In this document: one piece after another, positions 36,103 to 44,610 of the stretch
Position numbering within the stretch: position 1 is the first letter of the stretch
Layout of the letters: each line of letters opens with the position of its first letter
DNA from: Tannerellaceae bacterium
GTDB lineage: Bacteria > Bacteroidota > Bacteroidia > Bacteroidales > Tannerellaceae
Direction of reading: 5' to 3'
DNA length: 50,046 nt
Assembly: GCA_031257015.1 (NCBI GenBank)
Contig: JAIRPK010000025.1
Coordinates: forward strand, 1 to 50,046
The notes under the pieces: model-generated
The model's input: only the letters and a program-made list of their open reading frames with translations
Database searches by the model: none
What the model was told of the DNA's origin: nothing
Translations under genes and position numbers: made by a program

Positions 36103-37290
36103 CTAAATACACTTCAATTCCTTCCCAACCTTCACAAAAGCCATAATAGCCCTGTCCAGATGTACCGTTTCATGCGCCGCGGAGAGCTGTACTCTTATTC
36201 TCGCCTGCCCCTTTGGGACGACCGGATAATAAAACCCCGCCACATAGATTCCCTCTTTCTGCATCATGGCTGCAAAATTTTGCGACAATTTGGCATCATA
36301 CAGCATAACAGCGCAAATAGCCGATTGCGTCGGCTTAATATCAAAGCCTTCGGCCAACATTCTATCACGGAAATACGCAATATTGGCCACAAGTTTGTCA
36401 TGCAAGTCCGAACTTTCCCTTAGCATTATGAAAGCTTCAATACCTGCCCGCACAATAGCCGGAGGCAGAGAATTGGAGAAAAGATATGGCCTTGATCTCT
36501 GCCTGAGAATTTCGATGATTTCCTTCCTCCCGGTCGTAAATCCCCCCATTCCTCCTCCAAAAGCCTTGCCCAGCGTGCCAGTGACAATATCGATTTTGTC
36601 ATGACAATCGTAAAGTTCACCAACGCCATGCCCCGTCAAGCCAACGACGCCGGCCGAATGAGATTCGTCCACCATCACCAGCGCATCATACTTCTCCGCC
36701 AGCTCGCAAATTTTATCCATCGGCGCTACGTTACCATCCATTGAAAAAACGCCATCAGTCGCAATGATGCGAAACCTCTGCGCCTGCGCCTCTTGCAGGC
36801 AACGCTCCAAATCATCCATATCCGCATTGGCATATCTATAACGCTTCGCCTTGCATAAACGAACCCCGTCAATAATCGAAGCATGATTCAGGGCATCGGA
36901 AATAATCGCATCCTCTTCGAAAAAAAGCGGTTCAAACAACCCTCCGTTCGCATCGAAGCAAGACCCATAAAGAACAGTATCCTCCGTCCGGAAATAGTCG
37001 GAAACCAGCGTCTCCAAATACTTGTGCACATCCTGGGTTCCGCAAATAAACCTTACTGACGACATTCCGACCCCCAGCGAATGTGCGGCCTCGCACATTG
37101 ACGATACCAGCATCTCATGTGCAGAAAGTCCGAGATAATTATTCGCGCAAAAATTCAAAACCTTCTCTCCGGTATTAAGCTCTATCTCCGGCTGTTGAGG
37201 CGTTATGATGATTCTTTCATCCTTGTATAAGCCGGCCTCTTTTATCCCGGCCAGTTCATTACTTAAAAATTCCTTTAATTTACTGTACAT
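36103..37290 (-). CDS. kbl: glycine C-acetyltransferase (2-amino-3-ketobutyrate CoA ligase)
   Basis: Kbl is a PLP enzyme that cleaves 2-amino-3-ketobutyrate with CoA to glycine and acetyl-CoA, in threonine breakdown. The 395 residues fit the alpha-oxoamine synthase family. Visible are the N-terminal NFCANNYLGLS, FICGTQDVHKYLE, the cofactor-contacting DESHSAGVVG, and the PLP lysine in TGTLGKAFGG. No threonine dehydrogenase gene is adjacent in the window. The gene lies 150 bp after the rpiA stop on the same strand. No separate consensus promoter is seen, so read-through from rpiA is possible. Confidence 0.95.
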   Translation of the reverse strand: MYSKLKEFLSNELAGIKEAGLYKDERIIITPQQPEIELNTGEKVLNFCANNYLGLSAHEMLVSSMCEAAHSLGVGMSSVRFICGTQDVHKYLETLVSDYFRTEDTVLYGSCFDANGGLFEPLFFEEDAIISDALNHASIIDGVRLCKAKRYRYANADMDDLERCLQEAQAQRFRIIATDGVFSMDGNVAPMDKICELAEKYDALVMVDESHSAGVVGLTGHGVGELYDCHDKIDIVTGTLGKAFGGGMGGFTTGRKEIIEILRQRSRPYLFSNSLPPAIVRAGIEAFIMLRESSDLHDKLVANIAYFRDRMLAEGFDIKPTQSAICAVMLYDAKLSQNFAAMMQKEGIYVAGFYYPVVPKGQARIRVQLSAAHETVHLDRAIMAFVKVGKELKCI

Positions 37291-37440
37291 GGCAATATGT
37301 TTTAAACCGAATAAACCTTTCGAAAAACATAATTTTCGGAATATTCAACCGAAGGAGAAACAGTATTTTCCTTGCAGGGCGAAACATATCCCGAAAAATA
37401 AAAACGACCGGAAGTTCATTCCCCTTCATCCTCCCAAAGC

Positions 37441-38142
37441 TCAGGGATTCAATATTTCAACATTATAGCCTATAAACAGTCCGCTTTCAATAACCCCTGT
37501 TATATGCTTAATAGTTTTCTCGGCATGATTGGGGATAAAATCGAACCATACGTCGAGCACCAGATTTCCATTCTCCGTAATCAACGGTCCGTCCTTTCCT
37601 TCCGCCATCCGCAGTTTAATTTCCCTCGGATTCAGTTCCATTTTCAGTGCATGAGCAACATAAGAAAGCGCCTGCGGGAAAACTTCGACCGGCACCGGAA
37701 AGTTCATTCCTAAACGCGAGACCATTTTAGAACGATCAGCAATAATAAACGTCTTCGGGCTAGAGTTTATCAACAGTTTTTCCTTAAACATAGCCCCTCC
37801 GCGGCCTTTAATCAAGCTAAAATTCGGGTCAATCTCGTCTGCGCCGTCAAACGTCCAGTCCGGTCTCCCAGTCTCCAGTCCGGCAGTAGGAATCTCCAGT
37901 CTGCCACAAGCCATCGTGATTTCCAGAGACGTAGTGATAGCTCTGATTTGCAAATTCTCCTTCTTAACACGCTCGGCAATTTTCATCAAAGCCAAATACG
38001 AAGTCGAGCCTGAACCAATGCCCAAACATTCGCCGTTTTTCACCATTGCAGCGATCGCATTAGCCACCTTTTCTTTCTCCTCCAGTCGGGTAATATTTTT
38101 CCCCCAATCCAGATTATCTATAATATTATAATTCCATTTCAT
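37441..38142 (-). CDS. rpiA: ribose-5-phosphate isomerase A
   Basis: RpiA interconverts ribose 5-phosphate and ribulose 5-phosphate in the pentose phosphate pathway. The 233-residue product has the GIGSGSTSYLAL phosphate loop, TFDGADEIDPN with the active-site acids, and KGRGGAMFKEKLL with the catalytic lysine region. It has an N-terminal extension of about 25 residues beyond the core. The only TAnnTTTG element nearby (38147-38154) ends 5 bp from the ATG, which would make the message leaderless. An alternative start inside the extension is not apparent, because the next Met falls just before the conserved core. Confidence 0.94.
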   Translation of the reverse strand: MKWNYNIIDNLDWGKNITRLEEKEKVANAIAAMVKNGECLGIGSGSTSYLALMKIAERVKKENLQIRAITTSLEITMACGRLEIPTAGLETGRPDWTFDGADEIDPNFSLIKGRGGAMFKEKLLINSSPKTFIIADRSKMVSRLGMNFPVPVEVFPQALSYVAHALKMELNPREIKLRMAEGKDGPLITENGNLVLDVWFDFIPNHAEKTIKHITGVIESGLFIGYNVEILNP

Positions 38143-38146
38143 GCTG

Positions 38147-38154
38147 CAAATATA
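38147..38154 (-). promoter_or_regulatory. rpiA -7 element abutting the start codon
   Basis: TATATTTG on the minus strand ends 5 bp before the rpiA ATG. If used, transcription would begin at or next to the start codon. Confidence 0.45.
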
Positions 38155-38661
38155 TGTTTTTCTCCCAGACCGTCCGACAGATTTATTTCCAACAATCCAC
38201 GCTCTTCCCCGCGCCCTTTCGGGAGTAAAAATACCACCGGTGGAACCGAAATTAATACAGGAAAACAGGAATATACCTTATATAAGACCTTGCGCCGACC
38301 TCTGTCCGTTCCGCACCACATCCTGGATTCTCCACGCCGCCACCCACAGAGCATGCCCCACAACTTGCGGGGGATTTCCCGTAACACGCGGGGACACCAC
38401 CAACACAAACAATATCCCCCAGAGAGAGAACAGGAAAATCTAGTTAAAGAAAGAATCTATTTGAAAGCACGCATTATATAATAATAATGTATCAGAAAAA
38501 GAAAGAGTCTGCTTTTTTCACCCATTGCCATCCAATAGAGACCGCAACCTGCATGTGGAAAGCCGCCGGAAAATATTTTTATTATTCCAGCAAGCAGCAA
38601 TTTTTCATTGCGTCCGCTCTCCATTCGTAAAATTTAACTTTTGAAAAAAGATCCTCAAAGC
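38155..38661. other. gene-free region between rpiA and purB
   Basis: Short frames on both strands lack family character. Two GC-rich units, CCCACAACTTGCGGGG and CCCGTAACACGCGGGG (about 38357-38393), are 21 bp apart and each can form a small hairpin. They look like a two-copy version of the dyad arrays seen elsewhere in the window. Nothing else is recognised. Confidence 0.45.
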
Positions 38662-38691
38662 TTGGTCATTTAAAGAATTGAATTAACTTTG
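38662..38691 (+). promoter_or_regulatory. purB promoter
   Basis: TTG (38662-38664), 19 bp and TAACTTTG (38684-38691) match the consensus. The predicted start near 38698 gives a 14-nt leader. Confidence 0.8.
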
Positions 38692-38711
38692 TCACCGTTA
38701 TAACTGAATAT

Positions 38712-40055
38712 ATGATATTATCGACACTCACAAGCATTTCTCCAATAGACGGTAGATATAGAAATAAAGTAGAACAGCTTGCGTTATATTTCTCCGAGTT
38801 TGCACTCATTAAATATCGCGTACAAGTAGAAATTGAGTATTTCATATCCCTGTCCAATTTGCTGCCGCAGTTAAAACCCTATGTTACTGAAGTACACAAA
38901 TCGGAGTTACGCACTCTTTATCGGACATTTTCGCAAGAATCAGCTGCACGAATAAAAGAAACGGAGCGAGTGACCAATCATGACGTCAAAGCAGTAGAAT
39001 ATTTTGTTAAGGAAGAGTTTGGAAGATTGGGAATAGGCGAATTAAAAGAATTTGTTCATTTCGGCTTAACATCACAGGACATAAATAATACAGCCTTCCC
39101 ACTATCTTTAAAAGACGCATTATCCGAAATATATTACCCCGAATTAGCTGAAATAATTGCAATTTTAAAACATTGGGCCGAAGAATGGAAAACCGTTTCC
39201 ATGCTAGCCAAAACGCATGGACAGCCGGCATCTCCGACACGATTGGGAAAAGAAATAATGGTATTCGCATATCGCCTGGAACAGCAACTGGAGTTACTTA
39301 AAGCCACCCCTATAACAATCAAGTTCGGAGGTGCCACGGGTAATTTTAATTCACTTCACTGTGCATATCCAGAATATGATTGGAAGAAATTTGCCGATAC
39401 ACTGGCCGAATCAACATTCGGTCTCAAGCGCGAAGCTTATACAACCCAAATATCGAATTACGACCACTTTGCAGCACAGCTGGATGCCATAGCCCGAATC
39501 AATACAATATTACTTGATTTTTGCCGCGATTTTTGGACGTATATATCAATGGACTACTTCAAGCAACGCATTAAAGAAGGCGAAGTCGGTTCATCTGCCA
39601 TGCCTCACAAAGTCAATCCGATAGATTTTGAAAACGCGGAAGGCAACTTGGGAATAGCCAACGCCATTTTAAAACATTTATCAGCAAAATTGCCTATCTC
39701 CCGGTTGCAAAGAGACCTGACCGATTCGACGGTAATGCGCAACGCCGGTGTCCCTATTGCCCATACATTGATAGCCTTTAAAAGCATCAAAAACGGCATG
39801 GATAAATTAATTTTAAACAAAGCCGCAATCGACCGTGATATGGAAAACAATTGGGCAGTCGTAGCCGAAGGCATACAAACCATTCTCAGACGCGAAGGCT
39901 ATGCAAATCCTTATGAAATTTTGAAAACATTGACGAGAACGAACTCGGAAGTGACGGAGCGCACGATAAAAGATTTTATCGACAGTTTAAACGTTAAAGA
40001 AAGCGTAAAATCAGAATTGAAAGCGCTAACACCGCACAGTTATGTAGGAATATAA
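38712..40055 (+). CDS. purB: adenylosuccinate lyase
   Basis: PurB acts twice in purine synthesis, releasing fumarate from SAICAR and from adenylosuccinate. The 447 residues fit the family. Signatures are SPIDGRYRNKVEQLALYFSE at the start, FVHFGLTSQDINNTA, and the fumarase-superfamily signature GSSAMPHKVNPIDFENAEGN with the catalytic serine loop. The gene has its own consensus promoter. The 113-bp gap to the next gene contains a perfect GTAACC-GAGAG-GGTTAC hairpin (40117-40133) not followed by a T tract. Confidence 0.97.
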   Translation: MILSTLTSISPIDGRYRNKVEQLALYFSEFALIKYRVQVEIEYFISLSNLLPQLKPYVTEVHKSELRTLYRTFSQESAARIKETERVTNHDVKAVEYFVKEEFGRLGIGELKEFVHFGLTSQDINNTAFPLSLKDALSEIYYPELAEIIAILKHWAEEWKTVSMLAKTHGQPASPTRLGKEIMVFAYRLEQQLELLKATPITIKFGGATGNFNSLHCAYPEYDWKKFADTLAESTFGLKREAYTTQISNYDHFAAQLDAIARINTILLDFCRDFWTYISMDYFKQRIKEGEVGSSAMPHKVNPIDFENAEGNLGIANAILKHLSAKLPISRLQRDLTDSTVMRNAGVPIAHTLIAFKSIKNGMDKLILNKAAIDRDMENNWAVVAEGIQTILRREGYANPYEILKTLTRTNSEVTERTIKDFIDSLNVKESVKSELKALTPHSYVGI

Positions 40056-40168
40056 TATTTAACAATTTAATGTCAACAAATTAATTTTATTTTTAGAGAA
40101 TTTTTATCAGAAACTAGTAACCGAGAGGGTTACAAAAGAGTTAATTACATTATTATTTAAATACAAAA

Positions 40169-41587
40169 ATGAATACGGAAGAAAGAGATGAATCGCATCC
40201 CAAAAAAGTGATACCAAGTATCAGACGGGAAAACACAGAACAGGAAGGTGACAGAAAACCTTACAGTCCAAGTTACGAACGCCCGGAAGGGAACTATGAA
40301 CGCAGGCCGTACAATCGCCCTCAAGATGGTAGTTACAACAGGCCCCAGTACGGAGGCGGCTATCGCCCCAACCCCACCCCTCGTCCATACAACAATGGGA
40401 ACAATAAAGAAAGGTATGGTAATAATAACTACGGAAACACAGGCGGCTATCAGAATCGCCCCTCCACATACGGCAACAAGCGCCCGCAAGGACAGGGCGG
40501 CGGCGGATATGGCAACCAAAATTACAACCGGCAATACGGCAACAACTATTCATACAACCGCCCCCAACGCCCTCAAGGATACGACCGCCCCATGCCATAT
40601 TCCAACAATCCCCAAAACGACCAGGACGACGGGCTAAAAAAACGCCGGCCAAGGGTAGGCGACATCAGACCTCCGCAGCAAGACATGCGCCCCAGCCAAC
40701 CGTACAACAATTACAATCGCGGCAACGCCCGCCCTCCTCAGTACGGAAACAACAGGCCGCAAGGAGGCTACCAGAACAGAGTACCAAGACCACAGCAACG
40801 CTATGCGCCCAATCCCAAGCCTGTCATCATGCCCAAGCCTGTTAAATACAAGGAAATGGCCGATCCAAGCGAGCCTATACGTCTGAACAAATTCCTCTCC
40901 AACGCAGGAGTCTGCTCCAGACGTGAAGCAGACGAATTTATCCAGAGCGGAATAGTCACCGTAAACGGACAAATAATAAAGGAACTTGGCACAAAAATTA
41001 CCCGCCAAGACGAAGTACGATTCAAAGACCGACTCGTACATATCGAAAGTAAAGTCTATATCCTCCTGAACAAACCCAAAAACACCGTTACAACCTCCGA
41101 AGATCCTCAAGAACGGCGTACTGTCATGGACTTGGTCAAAAACGCCTGCAGTGAACGCATCTACCCAGTAGGCCGTCTGGACAGAAACACTACCGGCGTC
41201 CTCCTTCTTACCAATGACGGTGATCTGGCCTCAAAGCTAACTCATCCAACCTACAAGAAAAAGAAAATATACCACGTATGGCTGGACAAAAACGTAGCCA
41301 TTGAAGACATGGAAAAAATAGCTACTGGAATAGACCTCGAAGACGGCGAAATTCACGCCGACGCAATCAGTTATGCAAGCGAGGAAGACAAAAGCCAGGT
41401 AGGAATCGAAATCCATTCCGGCCGCAACCGCATTGTCCGCCGCATATTTGAATCACTCGGATACCACGTCATCAAGCTAGATCGCGTTTACTTCGCCGGA
41501 CTAACCAAAAAGAACCTAGGACGCGGAAAATGGAGATACCTCAACGAAAAAGAAGTAAACACGCTACGAATGGGCGCTTTTGAATAA
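40169..41587 (+). CDS. RsuA/RluB-family pseudouridine synthase with disordered N-terminus
   Basis: The 472-residue protein has an N-terminal region of about 215 residues rich in Arg, Asn, Pro, Gly, Gln and Tyr, with repeated RPQ and NRPQ words. A conserved enzyme follows: an S4 RNA-binding domain (IRLNKFLSNAGVCSRREADE, about 231-290), then the synthase domain with catalytic aspartate in GRLDRNTTGVLLLTNDG. These enzymes isomerise specific uridines of rRNA. The family cannot be narrowed to RluB, RluE, RluF or RsuA by eye. Long disordered, basic N-termini are common in Bacteroidetes members and may aid RNA binding. A terminator-like hairpin follows. Confidence 0.9.
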   Translation: MNTEERDESHPKKVIPSIRRENTEQEGDRKPYSPSYERPEGNYERRPYNRPQDGSYNRPQYGGGYRPNPTPRPYNNGNNKERYGNNNYGNTGGYQNRPSTYGNKRPQGQGGGGYGNQNYNRQYGNNYSYNRPQRPQGYDRPMPYSNNPQNDQDDGLKKRRPRVGDIRPPQQDMRPSQPYNNYNRGNARPPQYGNNRPQGGYQNRVPRPQQRYAPNPKPVIMPKPVKYKEMADPSEPIRLNKFLSNAGVCSRREADEFIQSGIVTVNGQIIKELGTKITRQDEVRFKDRLVHIESKVYILLNKPKNTVTTSEDPQERRTVMDLVKNACSERIYPVGRLDRNTTGVLLLTNDGDLASKLTHPTYKKKKIYHVWLDKNVAIEDMEKIATGIDLEDGEIHADAISYASEEDKSQVGIEIHSGRNRIVRRIFESLGYHVIKLDRVYFAGLTKKNLGRGKWRYLNEKEVNTLRMGAFE

Positions 41588-41631
41588 AAACAGAACAAAA
41601 CAAATCTTTAAACCAGAGTACAAACAAACAT

Positions 41632-41669
41632 GCCCCTTGACTCCATTCAGTGAATCAAGGGGCTTTTTT
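41632..41669 (+). terminator. intrinsic terminator or attenuator just before asnS
   Basis: GCCCCTTGA (41632-41640) pairs perfectly with TCAAGGGGC (41655-41663), 14-nt loop, followed by TTTTTT. It ends 13 bp before the asnS ATG, leaving no room for a promoter in between. It therefore either ends the pseudouridine synthase message, with asnS fed by read-through, or sits in the asnS leader as an attenuator. Confidence 0.88.
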
Positions 41670-41682
41670 AAATAAAAATAAA

Positions 41683-43089
41683 ATGGAAACTCCAAGCAGA
41701 ACTAAAATCATCCATCTCCTTAAAAGAACAGACTTCGGAACAACCGTACTGGTAAAAGGATGGGTACGCACCAGAAGAGGCAGCAAAAACATAAGCTTCA
41801 TAGCCCTCAACGACGGCTCAACCATCAACAACATCCAGATAGTAGTCAATATGAATGCCTTCTCCGAAGAAGAACTCAAACCCATCACCACCGGCGCCTG
41901 CATAGCCGTAACCGGCACCCTCTCCCAATCTCAGGGACAAGGACAAGATGCAGAAATCCAAGCGCAGAAAATACACATCTACGGCCAAGCCGACTCACTA
42001 GCCTACCCCCTTCAGAAAAAAGGCCACACTATGGAATTTCTCCGCGAAAAAGCTCACCTTCGTCCGCGCACCAACACTTTCGGCGCCATTTTCCGCATAA
42101 GACATCACATGGCCATAGCCATTCACACCTTCTTTCACGAGCGCGGATTCTTCTACGTCCACACCCCAATCATCACCGGCTCGGACTGCGAAGGCGCCGG
42201 ACAACTCTTCCAGGTAACAACACTCAATCTATATAATCTCCCCAAAAACGAAAGCAACGAAATAGACTACGCCAACGATTTCTTCGGAAAGCAAACCGGT
42301 CTCACCGTCTCAGGACAACTCGAAGGAGAACTCGCCGCGTTAGGACTTGGGGCTATCTACACCTTCGGCCCAACCTTCCGTGCTGAAAACTCCAACACTC
42401 CCCGCCACTTGGCCGAATTTTGGATGATCGAACCCGAAGTCGCCTTCAACGAAATAGAAGAAAACATGCAACTCGCAGAAGACTTCATCAAATACTGTAT
42501 CCAATGGGCACTCGACCACTGCATGGACGACATTACATTCCTATCCGAACGATTCGACAAAGAACTCATCGACCGCCTGCGCTTCGTCCTCAAACAAAAC
42601 TTCATCCGCCTCTCATACTCCCAGGGAATCAACATCCTCGAAACCGCCGTAAACAATGGCCACATCTTTGAATACCCCATCTTTTGGGGAGCCGACCTCG
42701 CCGCTGAACACGAGCGCTACCTCGTTGAAGAACACTTCCAATGCCCTGTAATACTCACCGACTACCCCAAGGAAATAAAATCCTTCTACATGAAACAAAA
42801 CGACGACGGCAAAACGGTCCGCGCCATGGATGTCCTCTTCCCCAAAATAGGCGAAATCATCGGCGGCTCCCAGCGCGAAGACGATTACGACAAACTAACC
42901 ACACGCGCAAACGAAATGAACGTCCCCAGCAAAGACATTTGGTGGTATCTTGAAACCCGCCGCTTCGGCACTGCCCCGCACTCCGGCTTTGGCCTCGGCT
43001 TTGAACGCCTCCTCCTCTTCGTCACCGGCATGGCCAATATTCGCGACGTCATTCCCTTTCCCCGCACTCCCAATAACGCAGAATTTTAA
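41683..43089 (+). CDS. asnS: asparaginyl-tRNA synthetase
   Basis: AsnS charges tRNA-Asn. The 468-residue class IIb synthetase has the N-terminal OB-fold anticodon-binding domain ([25 protein letters not shown]). Motif 2 is [26 protein letters not shown], and the C-terminal motif 3 is [27 protein letters not shown]. The LxPxRS-type asparagine signature fits AsnS better than AspS. ATG 41683 was chosen over an upstream GTG that lies inside the hairpin. Followed by its own terminator. Confidence 0.97.
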   Translation: METPSRTKIIHLLKRTDFGTTVLVKGWVRTRRGSKNISFIALNDGSTINNIQIVVNMNAFSEEELKPITTGACIAVTGTLSQSQGQGQDAEIQAQKIHIYGQADSLAYPLQKKGHTMEFLREKAHLRPRTNTFGAIFRIRHHMAIAIHTFFHERGFFYVHTPIITGSDCEGAGQLFQVTTLNLYNLPKNESNEIDYANDFFGKQTGLTVSGQLEGELAALGLGAIYTFGPTFRAENSNTPRHLAEFWMIEPEVAFNEIEENMQLAEDFIKYCIQWALDHCMDDITFLSERFDKELIDRLRFVLKQNFIRLSYSQGINILETAVNNGHIFEYPIFWGADLAAEHERYLVEEHFQCPVILTDYPKEIKSFYMKQNDDGKTVRAMDVLFPKIGEIIGGSQREDDYDKLTTRANEMNVPSKDIWWYLETRRFGTAPHSGFGLGFERLLLFVTGMANIRDVIPFPRTPNNAEF

Positions 43090-43115
43090 ACAAACATTCA
43101 CCCCCTCCCCCTTAA

Positions 43116-43152
43116 GGAAGCCGATTATTCACAATCCGCTTCCTTCTTTTTT
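43116..43152 (+). terminator. intrinsic terminator after asnS
   Basis: GGAAGC-C-GATT pairs with AATC-C-GCTTCC around a short loop, followed by TTCTTTTTT. The 43153-43331 interval between this and the tRNA-Ala terminator holds nothing else I recognise. Confidence 0.8.
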
Positions 43153-43331
43153 GCCATGCAATGATGAAAATCCATCTGAGAAAAAAATCCCTGAAAGATG
43201 CTTGAAAATAAATATGCCTCCGACCTTTCCAAGTCAGAAGCAAAATACCACAACAATAAAAACGACAGTGAAAAGTTGAACGATTGTGACGTATCAAAAA
43301 ACAATCAATCATCAGGCAACCACATAAAAAA

Positions 43332-43351
43332 AAACGCCTTTCCAGGCGTTT
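43332..43351 (-). terminator. intrinsic terminator after tRNA-Ala
   Basis: AAACGCCT (43332-43339) pairs perfectly with AGGCGTTT (43344-43351), with a 4-nt loop. On the minus strand it is followed by a T tract (A-run at 43326-43331). Confidence 0.9.
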
Positions 43352-43357
43352 CCTTCG

Positions 43358-43431
43358 TGGAGAATACGAGACTCGAACTCGTCACCTTTAGACTGCCAGT
43401 CTAACGCTCTAGCCAGATGAGCTAATTCCCC
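43358..43431 (-). tRNA. tRNA-Ala (anticodon GGC)
   Basis: The minus strand folds as a tRNA. The acceptor is GGGGAAT with ATTCTCC. The D arm contains AGCTCATCTGGCTAGAGC. The anticodon stem TTAGA/TCTAA has loop CTGGCAG, giving GGC (codon GCC). The T arm is ACGAG-TTCGAGT-CTCGT. The CCA end is not encoded. The terminator lies 6 bp downstream. Confidence 0.93.
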
Positions 43432-43445
43432 GTTCATTTCGGATG

Positions 43446-43453
43446 CAAATATA
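43446..43453 (-). promoter_or_regulatory. tRNA-Ala -7 promoter element
   Basis: TATATTTG on the minus strand, 14 bp upstream of the tRNA. It is arranged back to back with the promoter of the DUF4286 gene (43476-43483). The -33 element is weak. Confidence 0.6.
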
Positions 43454-43475
43454 AACGTTTAAATTGGATTTACGC

Positions 43476-43483
43476 TATCTTTG
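43476..43483 (+). promoter_or_regulatory. -7 promoter element of DUF4286-ruvC
   Basis: TATCTTTG predicts a start near 43490, only about 7 nt before ATG 43497. It selects that start over the longer frame from 43464. Confidence 0.55.
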
Positions 43484-43496
43484 TCAACAAAAAATC

Positions 43497-43808
43497 ATGC
43501 TCTCTTATAATATTACATTTAATATAGATGACGAAATTCACGCAGAAGCGATTTCTTACCTGCGTGATGTTTTTATTCCAAGCGCCATTTCATGCGGAAA
43601 ATTGTCAAAACCACAGATTTGGAGTATCTCATCCATCTCCGGCGAATGTTTCGGAAATAATTATGCTCTTCAATTCAACGTCGACACCATGGAATCTCTG
43701 GCAGATTGGATTCAAACTAAAGAACCGCGACTCATGGAAGATTTACGCGAAAAGTTCGGAGAAACAATAGTCGTTTTCCCAACCCTGCTAAGCGCAATTC
43801 AATTTTAA
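43497..43808 (+). CDS. DUF4286-family protein
   Basis: The 103-residue protein matches the small Bacteroidetes DUF4286 family, a ferredoxin-like fold of unknown function. The pattern is: first strand [20 protein letters not shown], then [11 protein letters not shown], a central YALQFNV strand, and a C-terminal [12 protein letters not shown] strand. It ends 2 bp before ruvC and is surely co-transcribed with it, an arrangement known in Bacteroides. The start is set by the -7 element. Confidence 0.85.
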   Translation: MLSYNITFNIDDEIHAEAISYLRDVFIPSAISCGKLSKPQIWSISSISGECFGNNYALQFNVDTMESLADWIQTKEPRLMEDLREKFGETIVVFPTLLSAIQF

Positions 43809-43810
43809 TC

Positions 43811-44368
43811 ATGCCGTCCGAACGCATCATCCTGGGCATCGATCCCGGCACTATCATCATGGGCTACGGGATTCTTTCCGTCCGCGGCAATCATACGGGC
43901 ATGAAAGCCCTCGGCGTCCTCCAGCTGGACAAATATGAAGACCACTACATCCGTTTGCATAAGATTTTTGAACGTGTAAGCGGACTGATTGACGAGTATC
44001 ACCCTGGCGAGTTGGCTATTGAAGCCCCATTTTTCGGCAAAAACGTACAAAGCATGTTAAAACTTGGAAGAGCACAAGGCGCTGCCATCACTGCCGCCCT
44101 GACCCGCAACCTCCCAGTCTTTGAATACGCCCCCTTGAAAATCAAAATGGCCATAACCGGCAACGGCAACGCCTCCAAAGAACAGGTTGCCGACATGCTC
44201 CGCCGCTTCCTGCACATACCTGAAGCTAATATGTTACCGCAAATGGACGCTACCGATGGCCTTGCAGCTGCCCTTTGCCATTATTTTCAGACCAATCGCC
44301 CCGTACAGGAACAGAAATATGCAAATTGGAAGGATTTTATAAACAAAAATCCCAAGCGAATATCATAA
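43811..44368 (+). CDS. ruvC: crossover junction endodeoxyribonuclease RuvC
   Basis: RuvC resolves Holliday junctions. The 185-residue protein shows the RNase H-like fold and all expected acidic positions. The first aspartate is in ILGIDPGT, the glutamate in [14 protein letters not shown], and the C-terminal pair is in the [14 protein letters not shown] segment. [19 protein letters not shown] is also characteristic. It is second in the DUF4286-ruvC unit. ruvA and ruvB are not in the window. Confidence 0.96.
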   Translation: MPSERIILGIDPGTIIMGYGILSVRGNHTGMKALGVLQLDKYEDHYIRLHKIFERVSGLIDEYHPGELAIEAPFFGKNVQSMLKLGRAQGAAITAALTRNLPVFEYAPLKIKMAITGNGNASKEQVADMLRRFLHIPEANMLPQMDATDGLAAALCHYFQTNRPVQEQKYANWKDFINKNPKRIS

Positions 44369-44420
44369 GGACATAATTATTCGCTGTTATTTCCTGTACT
44401 TTACCAACATAATTACCAGA

Positions 44421-44573
44421 TTATCTTCTTTCCATTGTCGCCGCAATTTCCTTTAATTTTCCTATGAGCCTTCCGTTATTGTAAGCCTCTACAAGTTTGC
44501 TCTAATTAACCGGAAAAGTTCTTGCAATAATAAGCGTCATGATGTGATCAGGTCGCCGGTAAGCAAGTTTCAT
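44421..44573 (-). pseudogene. decayed C-terminal coding fragment (uncertain)
   Basis: On the minus strand a frame from ATG 44573 reads through one in-frame TAG (44502-44504) to TAA (44421-44423). It has coding-like residues, including SKLVEAYNNGRLIGKLKEIA near the end. The amphipathic C-terminus resembles the tail of larger secreted proteins, but I cannot name the family with confidence. The fragment directly abuts a 21-bp repeat array on its upstream side, so the rest of the gene may have been replaced by the array. A chance frame cannot be excluded. Confidence 0.35.
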
Positions 44574-44610
44574 GTTCGGAAAATCAAACTTAATGTTCAG
44601 AAGACATCGT

